Origin: an uncultured Ruminococcus sp.
GTDB taxonomy: Bacteria; Bacillota; Clostridia; Oscillospirales; CAG-272
Assembly: GCA_902778205.1 (NCBI GenBank)
Contig: CACYWX010000023.1
Span: 1 to 16,746 of the forward strand
Direction: 5' to 3'
DNA length: 16,746 nt
Of this stretch, positions 6,156-13,163 are shown piece after piece. The notes beneath the pieces are model-generated. The model was given only the letters and a program-made list of their open reading frames with translations, was not told the DNA's origin and ran no database searches. Positions within the stretch are counted from its first letter, which is position 1; each line of letters begins with the position of its first letter. The position numbers were made by a program, and so were the translations under genes.

Positions 6156-8762
6156 TCAAACGGTACTGGGATTGAGATCCACGGACATGGAGATCCGCCG
6201 GGCCGATTTGGTCTCCACCATGCCTCCCGCCAGCTCCCGGGGAGAGCCCTTGCCGAACTCCGTCAGAAGAGCGGAGAGCAGGGCCCGCATCCGCCGGTTC
6301 AGACGGCACTTGAACACCAGCCGCATCCGGCAGGCGTTCTGGACCCGGTAGACCGGAGCCTCGAAGGGCCCGAACAGCATCAGCGGCACGTCCCGAAACT
6401 CCTCCCGGGTGAGCTCGATGACCCGCTCGTACATCCGGGTGGTCACCACCTGCAGGTATCCCTCGTCCTCGCTGGACAGGGTCACCGCCGCGATGTCGCA
6501 GAAGGGCGGAAACGTCAGCGCCTTCCGGAGCCGGATCTCCCCCTCGTAGAAGGAGGCGTAGTCCTGCTTCGCCGCCAGGTTCAGCACCTCGGACAGGGGA
6601 TTGTGGGTCTGGATCAGCGCGACGCCCGGGATGTCCGCCCGACCGGCCCGGCCGATCACCTGGGTCAGCATGGCGAAGGTCCGCTCTCCCGCCCGGTAGT
6701 CGTCCGCGCAGAGGGCCGAATCCGCGTTCAGCACCCCGACCGTAGCCACCCGCGGAAAGTCGTGGCCCTTGGTCACCATCTGGGTCCCCAGAAGCACGTC
6801 CGCCTCGCCCCGCCGGAACGCCGACAGGATCTTCTCGTGGGAGAACTTCCCGGAGGTGGTGTCGGTGTCCATCCGCAGGATCCTCAGATCGGGGAACAGC
6901 GCGGCCGCGTCGTCCTCCGCCTTCTGGGTGCCGAAGCCCATGAACAGGAAGTGCTCCCCGCCGCAGTCCGGACAGACCCGCGGGACCGCCTCCCGGTGCC
7001 CGCACATGTGGCAGACGAGATACCCGTTCTCCCGCCGGCTTTCCTCGTATTCGCCGCTGTCCCGTCCGATCCTCTCCACGCCCCGGCGGATCGTGTGGTA
7101 GGTCAGGCTCACGGAGCAGTCCGGGCATTTGAGGCTCTTCCCGCAGGTACGGCAGGACACGTAATTGTTGTATCCCCGCCGGTTCAGAAAGAGGATCGCC
7201 TGTCTGCCTGCCGCCCGGTCCTCCCGGAGCCTCTCCGCCAGACGGCGGCTCACGGGGGTCAGGTTTCCGGCCTGGGTCTCCTCCCGCATGTCCACGAGCT
7301 CCACCGCGGGAAGCCTTGCCCCTCCGTACCGCTCCTTCAGCTCCGCCAGCCGGTAGACTCCGGTCTTCGCCTTGTAGTAGCTGACCACGGAGGGCGTCGC
7401 GGAGGCCAGAAGCATCACGGCGCCGTGCTCCCGGCAGCGGAACCGGGCGATGTCGTGGGCGTGGTATTTCGGGGAGGTGTCGGACTTGTAGGTGTACTCC
7501 TGCTCCTCGTCGATGACGATGAGGCCGAGATTTCCCACCGGGGCGAACACCGCGGACCGGGTTCCGATCACCACGTCCGCCAGACCCTCCCGGATCCGCC
7601 TCCAGGCGTCGTACCGCTCCCCGCCGGACAGCCCGGAATGGATCACGGCCACCCGCTCCCCGAACCGCCGGACGAATACGCCCACCGTCTGGGGCGTCAG
7701 GGCGATCTCCGGAACCAGCATAATGGCCCCCCGGCCCATGGACAGCGCCTTCTCGATGGCGGAGAGGATCACGGAGGTCTTGCCGGAGCCGGTCACCCCA
7801 TGGAGCAGCATGGCCCCGGGCTCCCGCTTTTCGAGAAGCTCCTCCGCAATCCGGTACGCCCGCTCCTGCTCTTCGGTCAGCCGAAGCTCCGGTGGAGTCC
7901 CGGTCTTCTCAGCCTCCTGCAGAAGCAGCTCCGGAGCGAAGGGATTGCGCCAGTCGGTCTCCTCCTCTGCGGTGATGATCTTTTTTTCGATCAGGACCTT
8001 CTCCGCGCCCCGGGCCGCCGCGTGGGTCAAACCCGCTTCCTCCTCCAGGACGGTCTCCTCGAAGCCGCCGCCGTTCTCCGCGTGACTCCGGACCGCCTCG
8101 GCCAGCCCCCGCTGATTCTTTCCGGTGAGCCGCTCCACCGACCGGTACCATCCGTCCGGATCCGATTCGTAAGCCGGACCGGGCAGAAGGAGCCGTCTGG
8201 TTTTGACGGAGGCTCCCCCCCGAACCTCGGTGCATTTCTCGATGAGCCCCGCCTCGAAGAGGGTCTTCAGGGTCCCCGTGCAGTCGAAATCCAGCTCCGC
8301 CTGCAGGGACTGCTTTGTGAACCGGGTCCTGCTTCCGATCAGGGAAAAAACAAGCCGACCGCGTTCCCCGGCTGCGTCGGCAAAGGTTTGCCCTGCGCCC
8401 CGGACGACGCGGTAGGATGTGATCACTTTCGACACCGCGCCCGCGGGGACCACCGCTTTCATGGCGTCCCCGAAGGTGCAGAGCGTGTATTCCTTCATAA
8501 ACAGGCAGAGCGCGACGGCCTCCCCGTCCAGGACCGGACCGTCCCCCACGGAGGCAGCCACGGGCTTGATCCCCTCAGCGGCCTCGCCATCCCGCACCGC
8601 CGTCACGACGCCGGTCATTCTGCGGTTTCCCCGTCCGAAGGGAACCTCGCACAGGGAGCCGGGGACCGCCGAATCGGTCAGGGTCTCGGGGATGTAGTAG
8701 GTGTACGCCCGGTCCGCGTGGAACGGAACGTCCAGAATATAAATGTCGGCAAGCCGGGACAC
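6156..8762 (-). CDS. priA: primosomal helicase PriA
   Basis: An 868-residue PriA, the superfamily-2 helicase that recognises stalled replication forks and reloads the replicative helicase. The order is an N-terminal DNA-binding domain with winged-helix region (1-about 290), Walker A GVTGSGKT (322-329), Walker B DEEQE (418-422, where E. coli has DEEH), eight zinc-binding cysteines (Cys537, 540, 546, 549, 584, 587, 597, 600), and helicase motif VI QVIGRAGRAD (701-710). It is longer than E. coli PriA (732 residues), partly because of extra sequence between the two zinc half-sites (about 557-580). The start is GTG at 8762, with AAGGAGG 7 nt upstream. coaBC, normally just upstream in B. subtilis, is not here; rpoZ precedes it by 40 nt. 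Confidence 0.97.
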   Translation of the reverse strand: MSRLADIYILDVPFHADRAYTYYIPETLTDSAVPGSLCEVPFGRGNRRMTGVVTAVRDGEAAEGIKPVAASVGDGPVLDGEAVALCLFMKEYTLCTFGDAMKAVVPAGAVSKVITSYRVVRGAGQTFADAAGERGRLVFSLIGSRTRFTKQSLQAELDFDCTGTLKTLFEAGLIEKCTEVRGGASVKTRRLLLPGPAYESDPDGWYRSVERLTGKNQRGLAEAVRSHAENGGGFEETVLEEEAGLTHAAARGAEKVLIEKKIITAEEETDWRNPFAPELLLQEAEKTGTPPELRLTEEQERAYRIAEELLEKREPGAMLLHGVTGSGKTSVILSAIEKALSMGRGAIMLVPEIALTPQTVGVFVRRFGERVAVIHSGLSGGERYDAWRRIREGLADVVIGTRSAVFAPVGNLGLIVIDEEQEYTYKSDTSPKYHAHDIARFRCREHGAVMLLASATPSVVSYYKAKTGVYRLAELKERYGGARLPAVELVDMREETQAGNLTPVSRRLAERLREDRAAGRQAILFLNRRGYNNYVSCRTCGKSLKCPDCSVSLTYHTIRRGVERIGRDSGEYEESRRENGYLVCHMCGHREAVPRVCPDCGGEHFLFMGFGTQKAEDDAAALFPDLRILRMDTDTTSGKFSHEKILSAFRRGEADVLLGTQMVTKGHDFPRVATVGVLNADSALCADDYRAGERTFAMLTQVIGRAGRADIPGVALIQTHNPLSEVLNLAAKQDYASFYEGEIRLRKALTFPPFCDIAAVTLSSEDEGYLQVVTTRMYERVIELTREEFRDVPLMLFGPFEAPVYRVQNACRMRLVFKCRLNRRMRALLSALLTEFGKGSPRELAGGMVETKSARRISMSVDLNPSTV

Positions 8763-8802
8763 GACGCCCCCTCCTTCAAACGAATTGATCCGGACCGGAT
8801 GC

Positions 8803-9225
8803 TCAGAACGCCTCGTCCTCTTCCCCGCCGACCTTCTTCGGCGGCGTGTTGGCGTCGAGGGCGAAGTTGTCGATGGTCTCCTCTCGCTCCTCCTCGTCGG
8901 GGAATTCGCCGGGCTCCGCCACGTTCTTCTTTCCCACGGACGTGACGAATTCGTCCTCCCCGTTCTCGCCGATGATCTTGAAATCGCCCTTGTACAGTCC
9001 GGAGATGGCGGTCTTCACGGCCTTCTCGTCCCGGTATTCCTTCGGGATCTGTTGGAAGTAGGGATTCTTCTTCTCCGTGTCCTTGTTGCTGGCCGCCAGC
9101 TTTTCGGCGTGCTCCCGCTGCAGGACGTATTCGTCCGTGATGATCCGGGCGCATTTCGCGGCTGCCACCACCAGCGAATACCGGTTGTACTTCTCCTCGG
9201 GTGCGGTGCGCTCTTCGTTGCTCAT
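8803..9225 (-). CDS. rpoZ: RNA polymerase omega subunit (long, acidic form)
   Basis: A 140-residue omega subunit, which wraps the beta-prime C-terminus and helps RNA polymerase assembly. The recognisable core is NRYSLVVAAAKCARIITDEY (about 14-33), and a second conserved block, DEKAVKTAISGLYKGDFKI (about 66-84), is separated from it by a charged insertion. The C-terminal third is acidic and probably disordered, ending GGEEDEAF. Typical clostridial omegas are about 70-100 residues, so this is long. I chose the ATG at 9225, which has AAAGGA upstream (11-nt spacing, slightly long); an in-frame GTG at 9255 would add ten residues but has no good ribosome site. The gene lies 52 nt after gmk, its usual neighbour, which supports the assignment. 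Confidence 0.88.
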   Translation of the reverse strand: MSNEERTAPEEKYNRYSLVVAAAKCARIITDEYVLQREHAEKLAASNKDTEKKNPYFQQIPKEYRDEKAVKTAISGLYKGDFKIIGENGEDEFVTSVGKKNVAEPGEFPDEEEREETIDNFALDANTPPKKVGGEEDEAF

Positions 9226-9277
9226 TGTATATGCCGTCCTTTCGTATTGTTGCACAATAATGGGATCCCGGTCCGGA

Positions 9278-9946
9278 TCAGAGCTCGTCGTCCGGGAAAT
9301 AGTCGTGAATGTACGAGGCCATGCGGCGGGACTTCCTGTGCTCCGCCCGGATGATGCCGAGGATCCCCTCCGCGCATTCCTTCGCCCTGCCGTTCTCGTT
9401 CACGGTCACGTAGTCGTAGAAGGGAGCCTGCCGGATCTCCTCGTAGGCTCTGGCCACCCGGGCCGCGATGACCTCCTCGGAATCGGTGCCACGGCCCCTG
9501 AGCCGTCTGGCCTGCTCCTCCCCGGAGGGCGCGATCAGCATGATACTCACCGCCTGCTCGCCGAAGAGCCGCTTGATCTGACCCGCGCCGTCCACCTCGA
9601 TCTCCAGAAGCAGATCGGAGCCCTCGCCGAGGATGCGGTCCGCCTCGCTTTTCAGGGTCCCGTAGAGGTTCCCGTTGTAGGTGGTGTGCTCGAGGATCTC
9701 CCCGGCGTCGAGAAGCTGCTCGAACTCCTCCCGGGTCTTGAAGAAGTATTCGCGTCCCTCCTGCTCGTAGTCGCGCATGGGCCGGGTGGTGGCGGATACT
9801 GCCAGTCCCGCCTCGGGATACAGTTCCTTCAGGTATTCCATCACCGTACCCTTGCCGCTGCCGGAGGGTCCGGAGATCACGAAGATGATGCCCTCGTTCT
9901 TCTTTTCCGCGGCGGTGATTTCAGCTCTTTCGGTCGTCTCGGCCAT
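9278..9946 (-). CDS. gmk: guanylate kinase
   Basis: A 222-residue guanylate kinase converting GMP (or dGMP) plus ATP to GDP and ADP. The P-loop GPSGSGKGT is at 26-34. The GMP-binding segment SATTRPMRDYEQEGREYFF follows, then LLLEIEVDGAGQIK, where many homologues have DVQGA, and the lid-region Arg-rich RRLRGRGTDSEE. An extra charged N-terminus of about 18 residues precedes the kinase core. The ATG at 9946 has AAAGGAG upstream, so the extension appears to be translated. It follows remA by 69 nt and precedes rpoZ by 52 nt, the conserved Bacillota order. Confidence 0.97.
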   Translation of the reverse strand: MAETTERAEITAAEKKNEGIIFVISGPSGSGKGTVMEYLKELYPEAGLAVSATTRPMRDYEQEGREYFFKTREEFEQLLDAGEILEHTTYNGNLYGTLKSEADRILGEGSDLLLEIEVDGAGQIKRLFGEQAVSIMLIAPSGEEQARRLRGRGTDSEEVIAARVARAYEEIRQAPFYDYVTVNENGRAKECAEGILGIIRAEHRKSRRMASYIHDYFPDDEL

Positions 9947-10015
9947 GCCCCGCTCCTTTCATAACCTCACTGTATGTCAAAGCCCGGTCCCCTCATGCGG
10001 AGTCCGGCTCTTCCG

Positions 10016-10300
10016 TCAGCCGTTCGGTTCCTCTCCGGCGCCGTCCGGTCCGTCCGCGTCGTCGGGCGATCCGTTCAGCCGTCCGGACACGGTCTCGTTG
10101 GCCAGCGCGGACAGGATGATGTGGTCGGAGTCCATGATCACCACGCACCGGGTCTTTCTCCCGGAGGTGCAGTCCACGGCCCGGCCCTGATCCTTCGCGT
10201 CCTGGATCAGCCGCTTCGCCGGGGCGGAGTCGGACGCGATCACCGCCACCACCCGCTCGGCATTCACCATATTGTTAAAGCCTACGTTTACGAATTTCAT
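10016..10300 (-). CDS. remA: RemA-family DNA-binding regulator (DUF370)
   Basis: A 94-residue RemA homologue starting MKFVNVGFNNMVNAERVVAV, with the conserved centre RLIQDAKDQGRAVDCTSGRK and the C-terminal block VVIMDSDHIILSAL. In B. subtilis RemA is a ring-forming DNA-binding protein that activates extracellular-matrix and osmoprotection genes. In most Clostridia its targets are unknown, and it is a constant neighbour of yicC and gmk. The core ends near residue 74; the remaining 20 residues are Gly/Asp/Glu-rich and probably disordered. The ATG at 10300 is 4 nt after the yicC stop, and its GGAG ribosome site lies inside the yicC 3' end, suggesting coupled translation. Confidence 0.95.
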   Translation of the reverse strand: MKFVNVGFNNMVNAERVVAVIASDSAPAKRLIQDAKDQGRAVDCTSGRKTRCVVIMDSDHIILSALANETVSGRLNGSPDDADGPDGAGEEPNG

Positions 10301-10304
10301 GGAA

Positions 10305-11198
10305 TCACTCCAGATTCTGAATCTGCTCCCGGATCTTTTCGACCTCCGTCTTCATGTCCACCACCAGATGGGCGATCCGGGCGTCACCGGCCTTGGAGCC
10401 GATGGTGTTGGTCTCCCGGTTGATCTCCTGCACCAGAAAGTCCAGCTTTCTCCCGGCGGCCTCGTCGGAATTCACGATGTCGGCGAAGGCCTTGAAGTGG
10501 GAGTCCAGCCGCACCAGCTCCTCGTCGATGGCCGCCTTGTCCGCGAAAATCGCCGCCTCGGTCAGGATCCGCTGTTCGGAGGCCTCCGCGTCGAAGTCGG
10601 CGAGGAATTTGCGGATCCTCTGCTCCAGCTTCTGGGGATACCCGGCAATGTCGGCCTCGGACAGGGTCTTGACCTCCCCCGCCATGGCCCGGATCTTGTC
10701 CGCCTTGCCGAGAAGGTCCGCGCAGAGATTCTTCCCCTCCGCCGTCCTCATGTCGTTCCAGCCGGAGACCGCCTCCGCCAGCACGGCCCGGATCTCTCCC
10801 CAGTCCCGGTCGTCATCTTCCTCGGGCTTCTTCACCACGAACAGATCGTGGTTGGCGGCCACCCGCATGACGGAAATGTCGTCCTTCAGGGAAAACTCGT
10901 CCCTCAGCTGCTCCAGGGCGGCGATGTAGGAGCGGGCGGCTTCCCGGTCCAGCATGACCTCCATGCCCCGCTGCTCCAGCACGTCCACGCCGATGCAGAC
11001 CTCCACCTTGCCCCGGGTGACCCCGGCCTCGGACAGATAGGCCTTGACCTTGTCCTCCAGATGGGCGTACAGGCGGGACAGGCGCACGGTGCAGTCCAGA
11101 TAGCGGGAATTGACGGAGCGGATCTCCGCCGTAATGTCGAGGGCTCCGTCGGAGGACATCCTCCTGGCGCGCCCGAACGCGGTCATGGATTTCAGCAT
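10305..11198 (-). CDS. yicC: YicC/YloC-family endoribonuclease
   Basis: A 297-residue YicC-family protein beginning with the signature MLKSMTAFGRARR and ending with the conserved C-terminal DUF1732 region, including LTEAAIFADKAAIDEELVRL and KLDFLVQEINRETNTIGSKA. Both domains, N-terminal YicC-like (about 1-155) and C-terminal DUF1732 (about 210-297), are complete and the length is typical. Members have been characterised as endoribonucleases: E. coli YicC promotes decay of the small RNA RyhB. The physiological RNA target here is unknown. The ATG at 11198 follows GGAGGGAG. It lies 49 nt after the lipoprotein gene and 4 nt before remA, so it is probably cotranscribed from the promoter at 12557-12585. 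Confidence 0.95.
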   Translation of the reverse strand: MLKSMTAFGRARRMSSDGALDITAEIRSVNSRYLDCTVRLSRLYAHLEDKVKAYLSEAGVTRGKVEVCIGVDVLEQRGMEVMLDREAARSYIAALEQLRDEFSLKDDISVMRVAANHDLFVVKKPEEDDDRDWGEIRAVLAEAVSGWNDMRTAEGKNLCADLLGKADKIRAMAGEVKTLSEADIAGYPQKLEQRIRKFLADFDAEASEQRILTEAAIFADKAAIDEELVRLDSHFKAFADIVNSDEAAGRKLDFLVQEINRETNTIGSKAGDARIAHLVVDMKTEVEKIREQIQNLE

Positions 11199-11247
11199 AT
11201 AACTCCCTCCGGCCGGAAAAACGGCCGACTGTATGATTGGAATCGGT

Positions 11248-12480
11248 TCAGCGGGCGGCCTCCTGGAAGAGATCCAGCGCCAGCCCGGGACGCAGGACCT
11301 CGTGCTTCGTCACGGCAGTGCGGGCAAAGGGGAAGAACAGACCGGAGCCGTCCTCCTCCCCGCTCTTCTCCGCGGCGATGTCGCAGGCAGGCGAATACCC
11401 GGCGGCGAAGAAATCGTCCCCGGCGGAGGATCCCTTGGTTCCCAGCCCGGCGTCCGCGCCGAATACGGCGGTGGGATAGGCGGACGTGTATTTCAGGAAG
11501 GCGGCGACGCTTCTCATGCGGGAGGATGCGTATCCGTCCGCGGGCAGGTCCGCCGCCGCGAAGATCATCTTCCGCCCGGTCTCCCGGCACCGCAGCACGG
11601 AATAGACCAGCGCGCCCTTTTCGCTGTCTGACAGGTTCGGATAGGACAGAAGCCGCGCGCTCTCCCCGGCGGAGAAGGTGTAGACGGATTCCAGATAGTA
11701 AATCTCCGTGACGGTCTCCCCGGCGGCTCCGGCGAATCCCACGGCGTATCCCGCGGGCATCCGGTCCAAGAGAAGCTCCTCCGCGACGGTCTTCGCCCAC
11801 TGTCCCGCCGTCGCGGAAATGTTCACCGGCTTCGTTCTCACCCGGATCACGATCTCCGGGGAACGTTCGGACACGGCGGAGAGGATATCGTCCTCACTCA
11901 ATCCGTTCAGGCCGTCCTCGAGGACCGTCAGCACGGAGAAGACCCGGCCCTCACCCTCCACGACGTCGCCGAACACATACCGGTCCCCCTCGGAGAAGGA
12001 CAGGGGCGTCCGCTTCACGATGTTTTCGATAAAGGCGTTCACGGCCTCGGCGGTGGTCTCGCTGCTGTGACCGGCGATGACGATCTTCGTGCCGACCAGG
12101 GCATAGCCCCACTGCCAGGGCGTCAGGGAATCCAGAAATTCCGCTGTCTCCTCCCGGTTGGTCTTCCCCACCAGGATCTCGTTCGGCAGGATCTCCAGCC
12201 CGGCGATGCCCTCCCGGTAGAAGTCCGTTGTGAGACGGAGCGAATACCCGGCTTCCTCGAAGGCCTCCCGGAGGGTCATGCCGTTGCGCACCCCGGCCTG
12301 ATCCGCGTTGTCGTCCCGGAGGATGCTGTAGGTCAGAAGCTGATCGGCCGTCAGGGCGTCGGACGATGAAGCGGCGGGCTCCGTCACACCCTCCCCGGCT
12401 TCCCCGGAACAGGAGGACAGCGGAAGAACCGCCGCTCCCAATACGGCAAGCGTCAGAACAAGCGTCAGAAAACGGCGCAT
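11248..12480 (-). CDS. lipoprotein with a probable inactive endonuclease/exonuclease/phosphatase-like domain
   Basis: A 410-residue predicted lipoprotein. Residues 1-24 are a signal peptide (basic MRRF, hydrophobic core) ending in lipobox LSSC, with Cys24 the lipidation site, followed by a Ser/Ala/Glu-rich linker. Residues about 85-155 include PNEILVGKTNREE and TKIVIAGHSSETTAEAVNAF, a small module I recall preceding hydrolase domains in clostridial secreted proteins. Residues about 178-395 follow the spacing of an endonuclease/exonuclease/phosphatase fold, but positions expected to hold catalytic residues are changed: AAADLP where NTHLD is usual, and VFGADAG where TGDFN is usual. A binding role outside the membrane is more likely than catalysis. 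The ATG at 12480 with AAGGAGG (12487-12493) is preferred over an upstream TTG lacking a ribosome site. No lipoprotein precedes yicC in B. subtilis. The signal is certain; the fold is inferred by eye. Confidence 0.85.
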   Translation of the reverse strand: MRRFLTLVLTLAVLGAAVLPLSSCSGEAGEGVTEPAASSSDALTADQLLTYSILRDDNADQAGVRNGMTLREAFEEAGYSLRLTTDFYREGIAGLEILPNEILVGKTNREETAEFLDSLTPWQWGYALVGTKIVIAGHSSETTAEAVNAFIENIVKRTPLSFSEGDRYVFGDVVEGEGRVFSVLTVLEDGLNGLSEDDILSAVSERSPEIVIRVRTKPVNISATAGQWAKTVAEELLLDRMPAGYAVGFAGAAGETVTEIYYLESVYTFSAGESARLLSYPNLSDSEKGALVYSVLRCRETGRKMIFAAADLPADGYASSRMRSVAAFLKYTSAYPTAVFGADAGLGTKGSSAGDDFFAAGYSPACDIAAEKSGEEDGSGLFFPFARTAVTKHEVLRPGLALDLFQEAAR

Positions 12481-12486
12481 GGGGAT

Positions 12487-12522
12487 CCTCCTTTTCCGCA
12501 AAAGGACACCGGTTTCCTGTCC
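12487..12522 (-). promoter_or_regulatory. lipoprotein mRNA leader with a hairpin covering the ribosome site
   Basis: In the transcript CCTTTT-GCGG-AAAAGG forms a perfect 6-bp hairpin (12505-12490) whose 3' arm contains the AAGG of the AAGGAGG ribosome site (12493-12487). A second hairpin just upstream, GGACA with TGTCC (12522-12504), shares two bases (12505-12504) with the first, so the two stems compete at that point. This could tune translation of the lipoprotein; no known riboswitch consensus is recognised. Confidence 0.4.
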
Positions 12523-12556
12523 GATGGGCACAGGGACCGACAATAATCTAACTTAT

Positions 12557-12585
12557 AGTATATCACAAAAAAGAGCCGCTGTCAA
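12557..12585 (-). promoter_or_regulatory. strong sigma-A promoter of the lipoprotein-yicC-remA operon
   Basis: TTGACA (12585-12580), a 17-bp spacer and TATACT (12562-12557) give a full -35 consensus with a 5/6 -10. Transcription should start near 12550, giving a leader of about 70 nt before the lipoprotein ATG. The -35 box lies inside the 3' arm of the preceding terminator hairpin and the spacer contains its U-tract, so terminator and promoter share DNA. No further promoter is obvious before the rlmN end, so this may drive the whole run to 1505. Confidence 0.8.
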
Positions 12586-12596
12586 TGACAACGGCT
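12567..12596 (-). terminator. intrinsic terminator of the DUF5685-dnaJ-membrane protein unit
   Basis: A hairpin at 12596-12574 (10-bp arms with one C/A mismatch and a 3-nt loop; outer arms AGCCG and CGGCT) is followed after one base by a run of six T on the minus strand (12572-12567). It begins about 30 nt after the stop of the membrane protein gene. The plus strand also has TTTTT after the stem, so weak bidirectional activity is possible. Confidence 0.85.
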
Positions 12597-12625
12597 GATT
12601 TTTCCGCATTTCATGGAGATGCCCA

Positions 12626-13153
12626 TCACCCCCGGCGTCCGATCCGGAGCTTTTTGCGCAGTTTGACGATATACAGGGAGATGCACAGGGACAGGGTCAC
12701 GTCATAAAGAATGAAGAAGGCGGTCCCCACGCCGATGGTGATCCAGCTCAGGGAATAGTAGTCCTCCCCCGCCATGAACACGTACTGCCCCAGTACCACG
12801 CAGAGAAGGAGCATGGAGTCCAGACAGGAAATCTTCACCGGCCAGGCCAGAAGCGCGGGCAGACGCTCGAAGTGGAGCTTCAAAATCGGATAGACCGCGG
12901 CGAACAGGAGATACTCCAGGGCGTAGAGCTTGGAGGGCAGCAGAAGCAGGGCCAGAACCGAGGTCGCGGCGGCGTACACCCAGGTCATCTTCTCCCCGGC
13001 CTCCACCACCAGCAGCATGGTCATAAGGGCGCAGATCACCAGGACCGACAGGTCCAGAAGCGTCATGCCCCCCACCCACAGGATCGCCAGGCACAGGGCG
13101 GCGAACACCCCGCACAGGGCCACCTTTTTCGTTGTGGATTTGCGTTTGTCCAT
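12626..13153 (-). CDS. small polytopic membrane protein, possibly ECF S-component-like
   Basis: A 175-residue protein of unknown function with a basic N-terminus (MDKRKSTTKK) and about six hydrophobic segments near 10-28, 32-50, 57-73, 78-93, 100-125 and 135-163. It ends in a basic tail (KLRKKLRIGRRG), placing that end in the cytoplasm by the positive-inside rule. Size, six-helix layout and the Lys-rich N-terminus leading into a small-residue helix resemble the substrate-binding S-components of energy-coupling factor transporters. I see no motif that names a substrate, and no EcfA or EcfT gene is nearby. It starts 10 nt after the J-domain gene and is followed by a terminator, so it is the last gene of that three-gene unit. 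Confidence 0.8.
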   Translation of the reverse strand: MDKRKSTTKKVALCGVFAALCLAILWVGGMTLLDLSVLVICALMTMLLVVEAGEKMTWVYAAATSVLALLLLPSKLYALEYLLFAAVYPILKLHFERLPALLAWPVKISCLDSMLLLCVVLGQYVFMAGEDYYSLSWITIGVGTAFFILYDVTLSLCISLYIVKLRKKLRIGRRG

Positions 13154-13163
13154 AAGGGCCTCC

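Noticed and set aside
6603..8945. 780-codon open frame on the plus strand opposite priA
   Set aside because: Composition is typical of an antisense shadow in GC-rich DNA (runs of Pro, Gly, Arg, His), with no domain motif; the opposite strand carries an intact PriA with all helicase and zinc motifs.
12481..12543. Longer lipoprotein start at 12543 (TTG)
   Set aside because: It would place 21 residues before the signal peptide and has no ribosome site; the ATG at 12480 has AAGGAGG at proper spacing.
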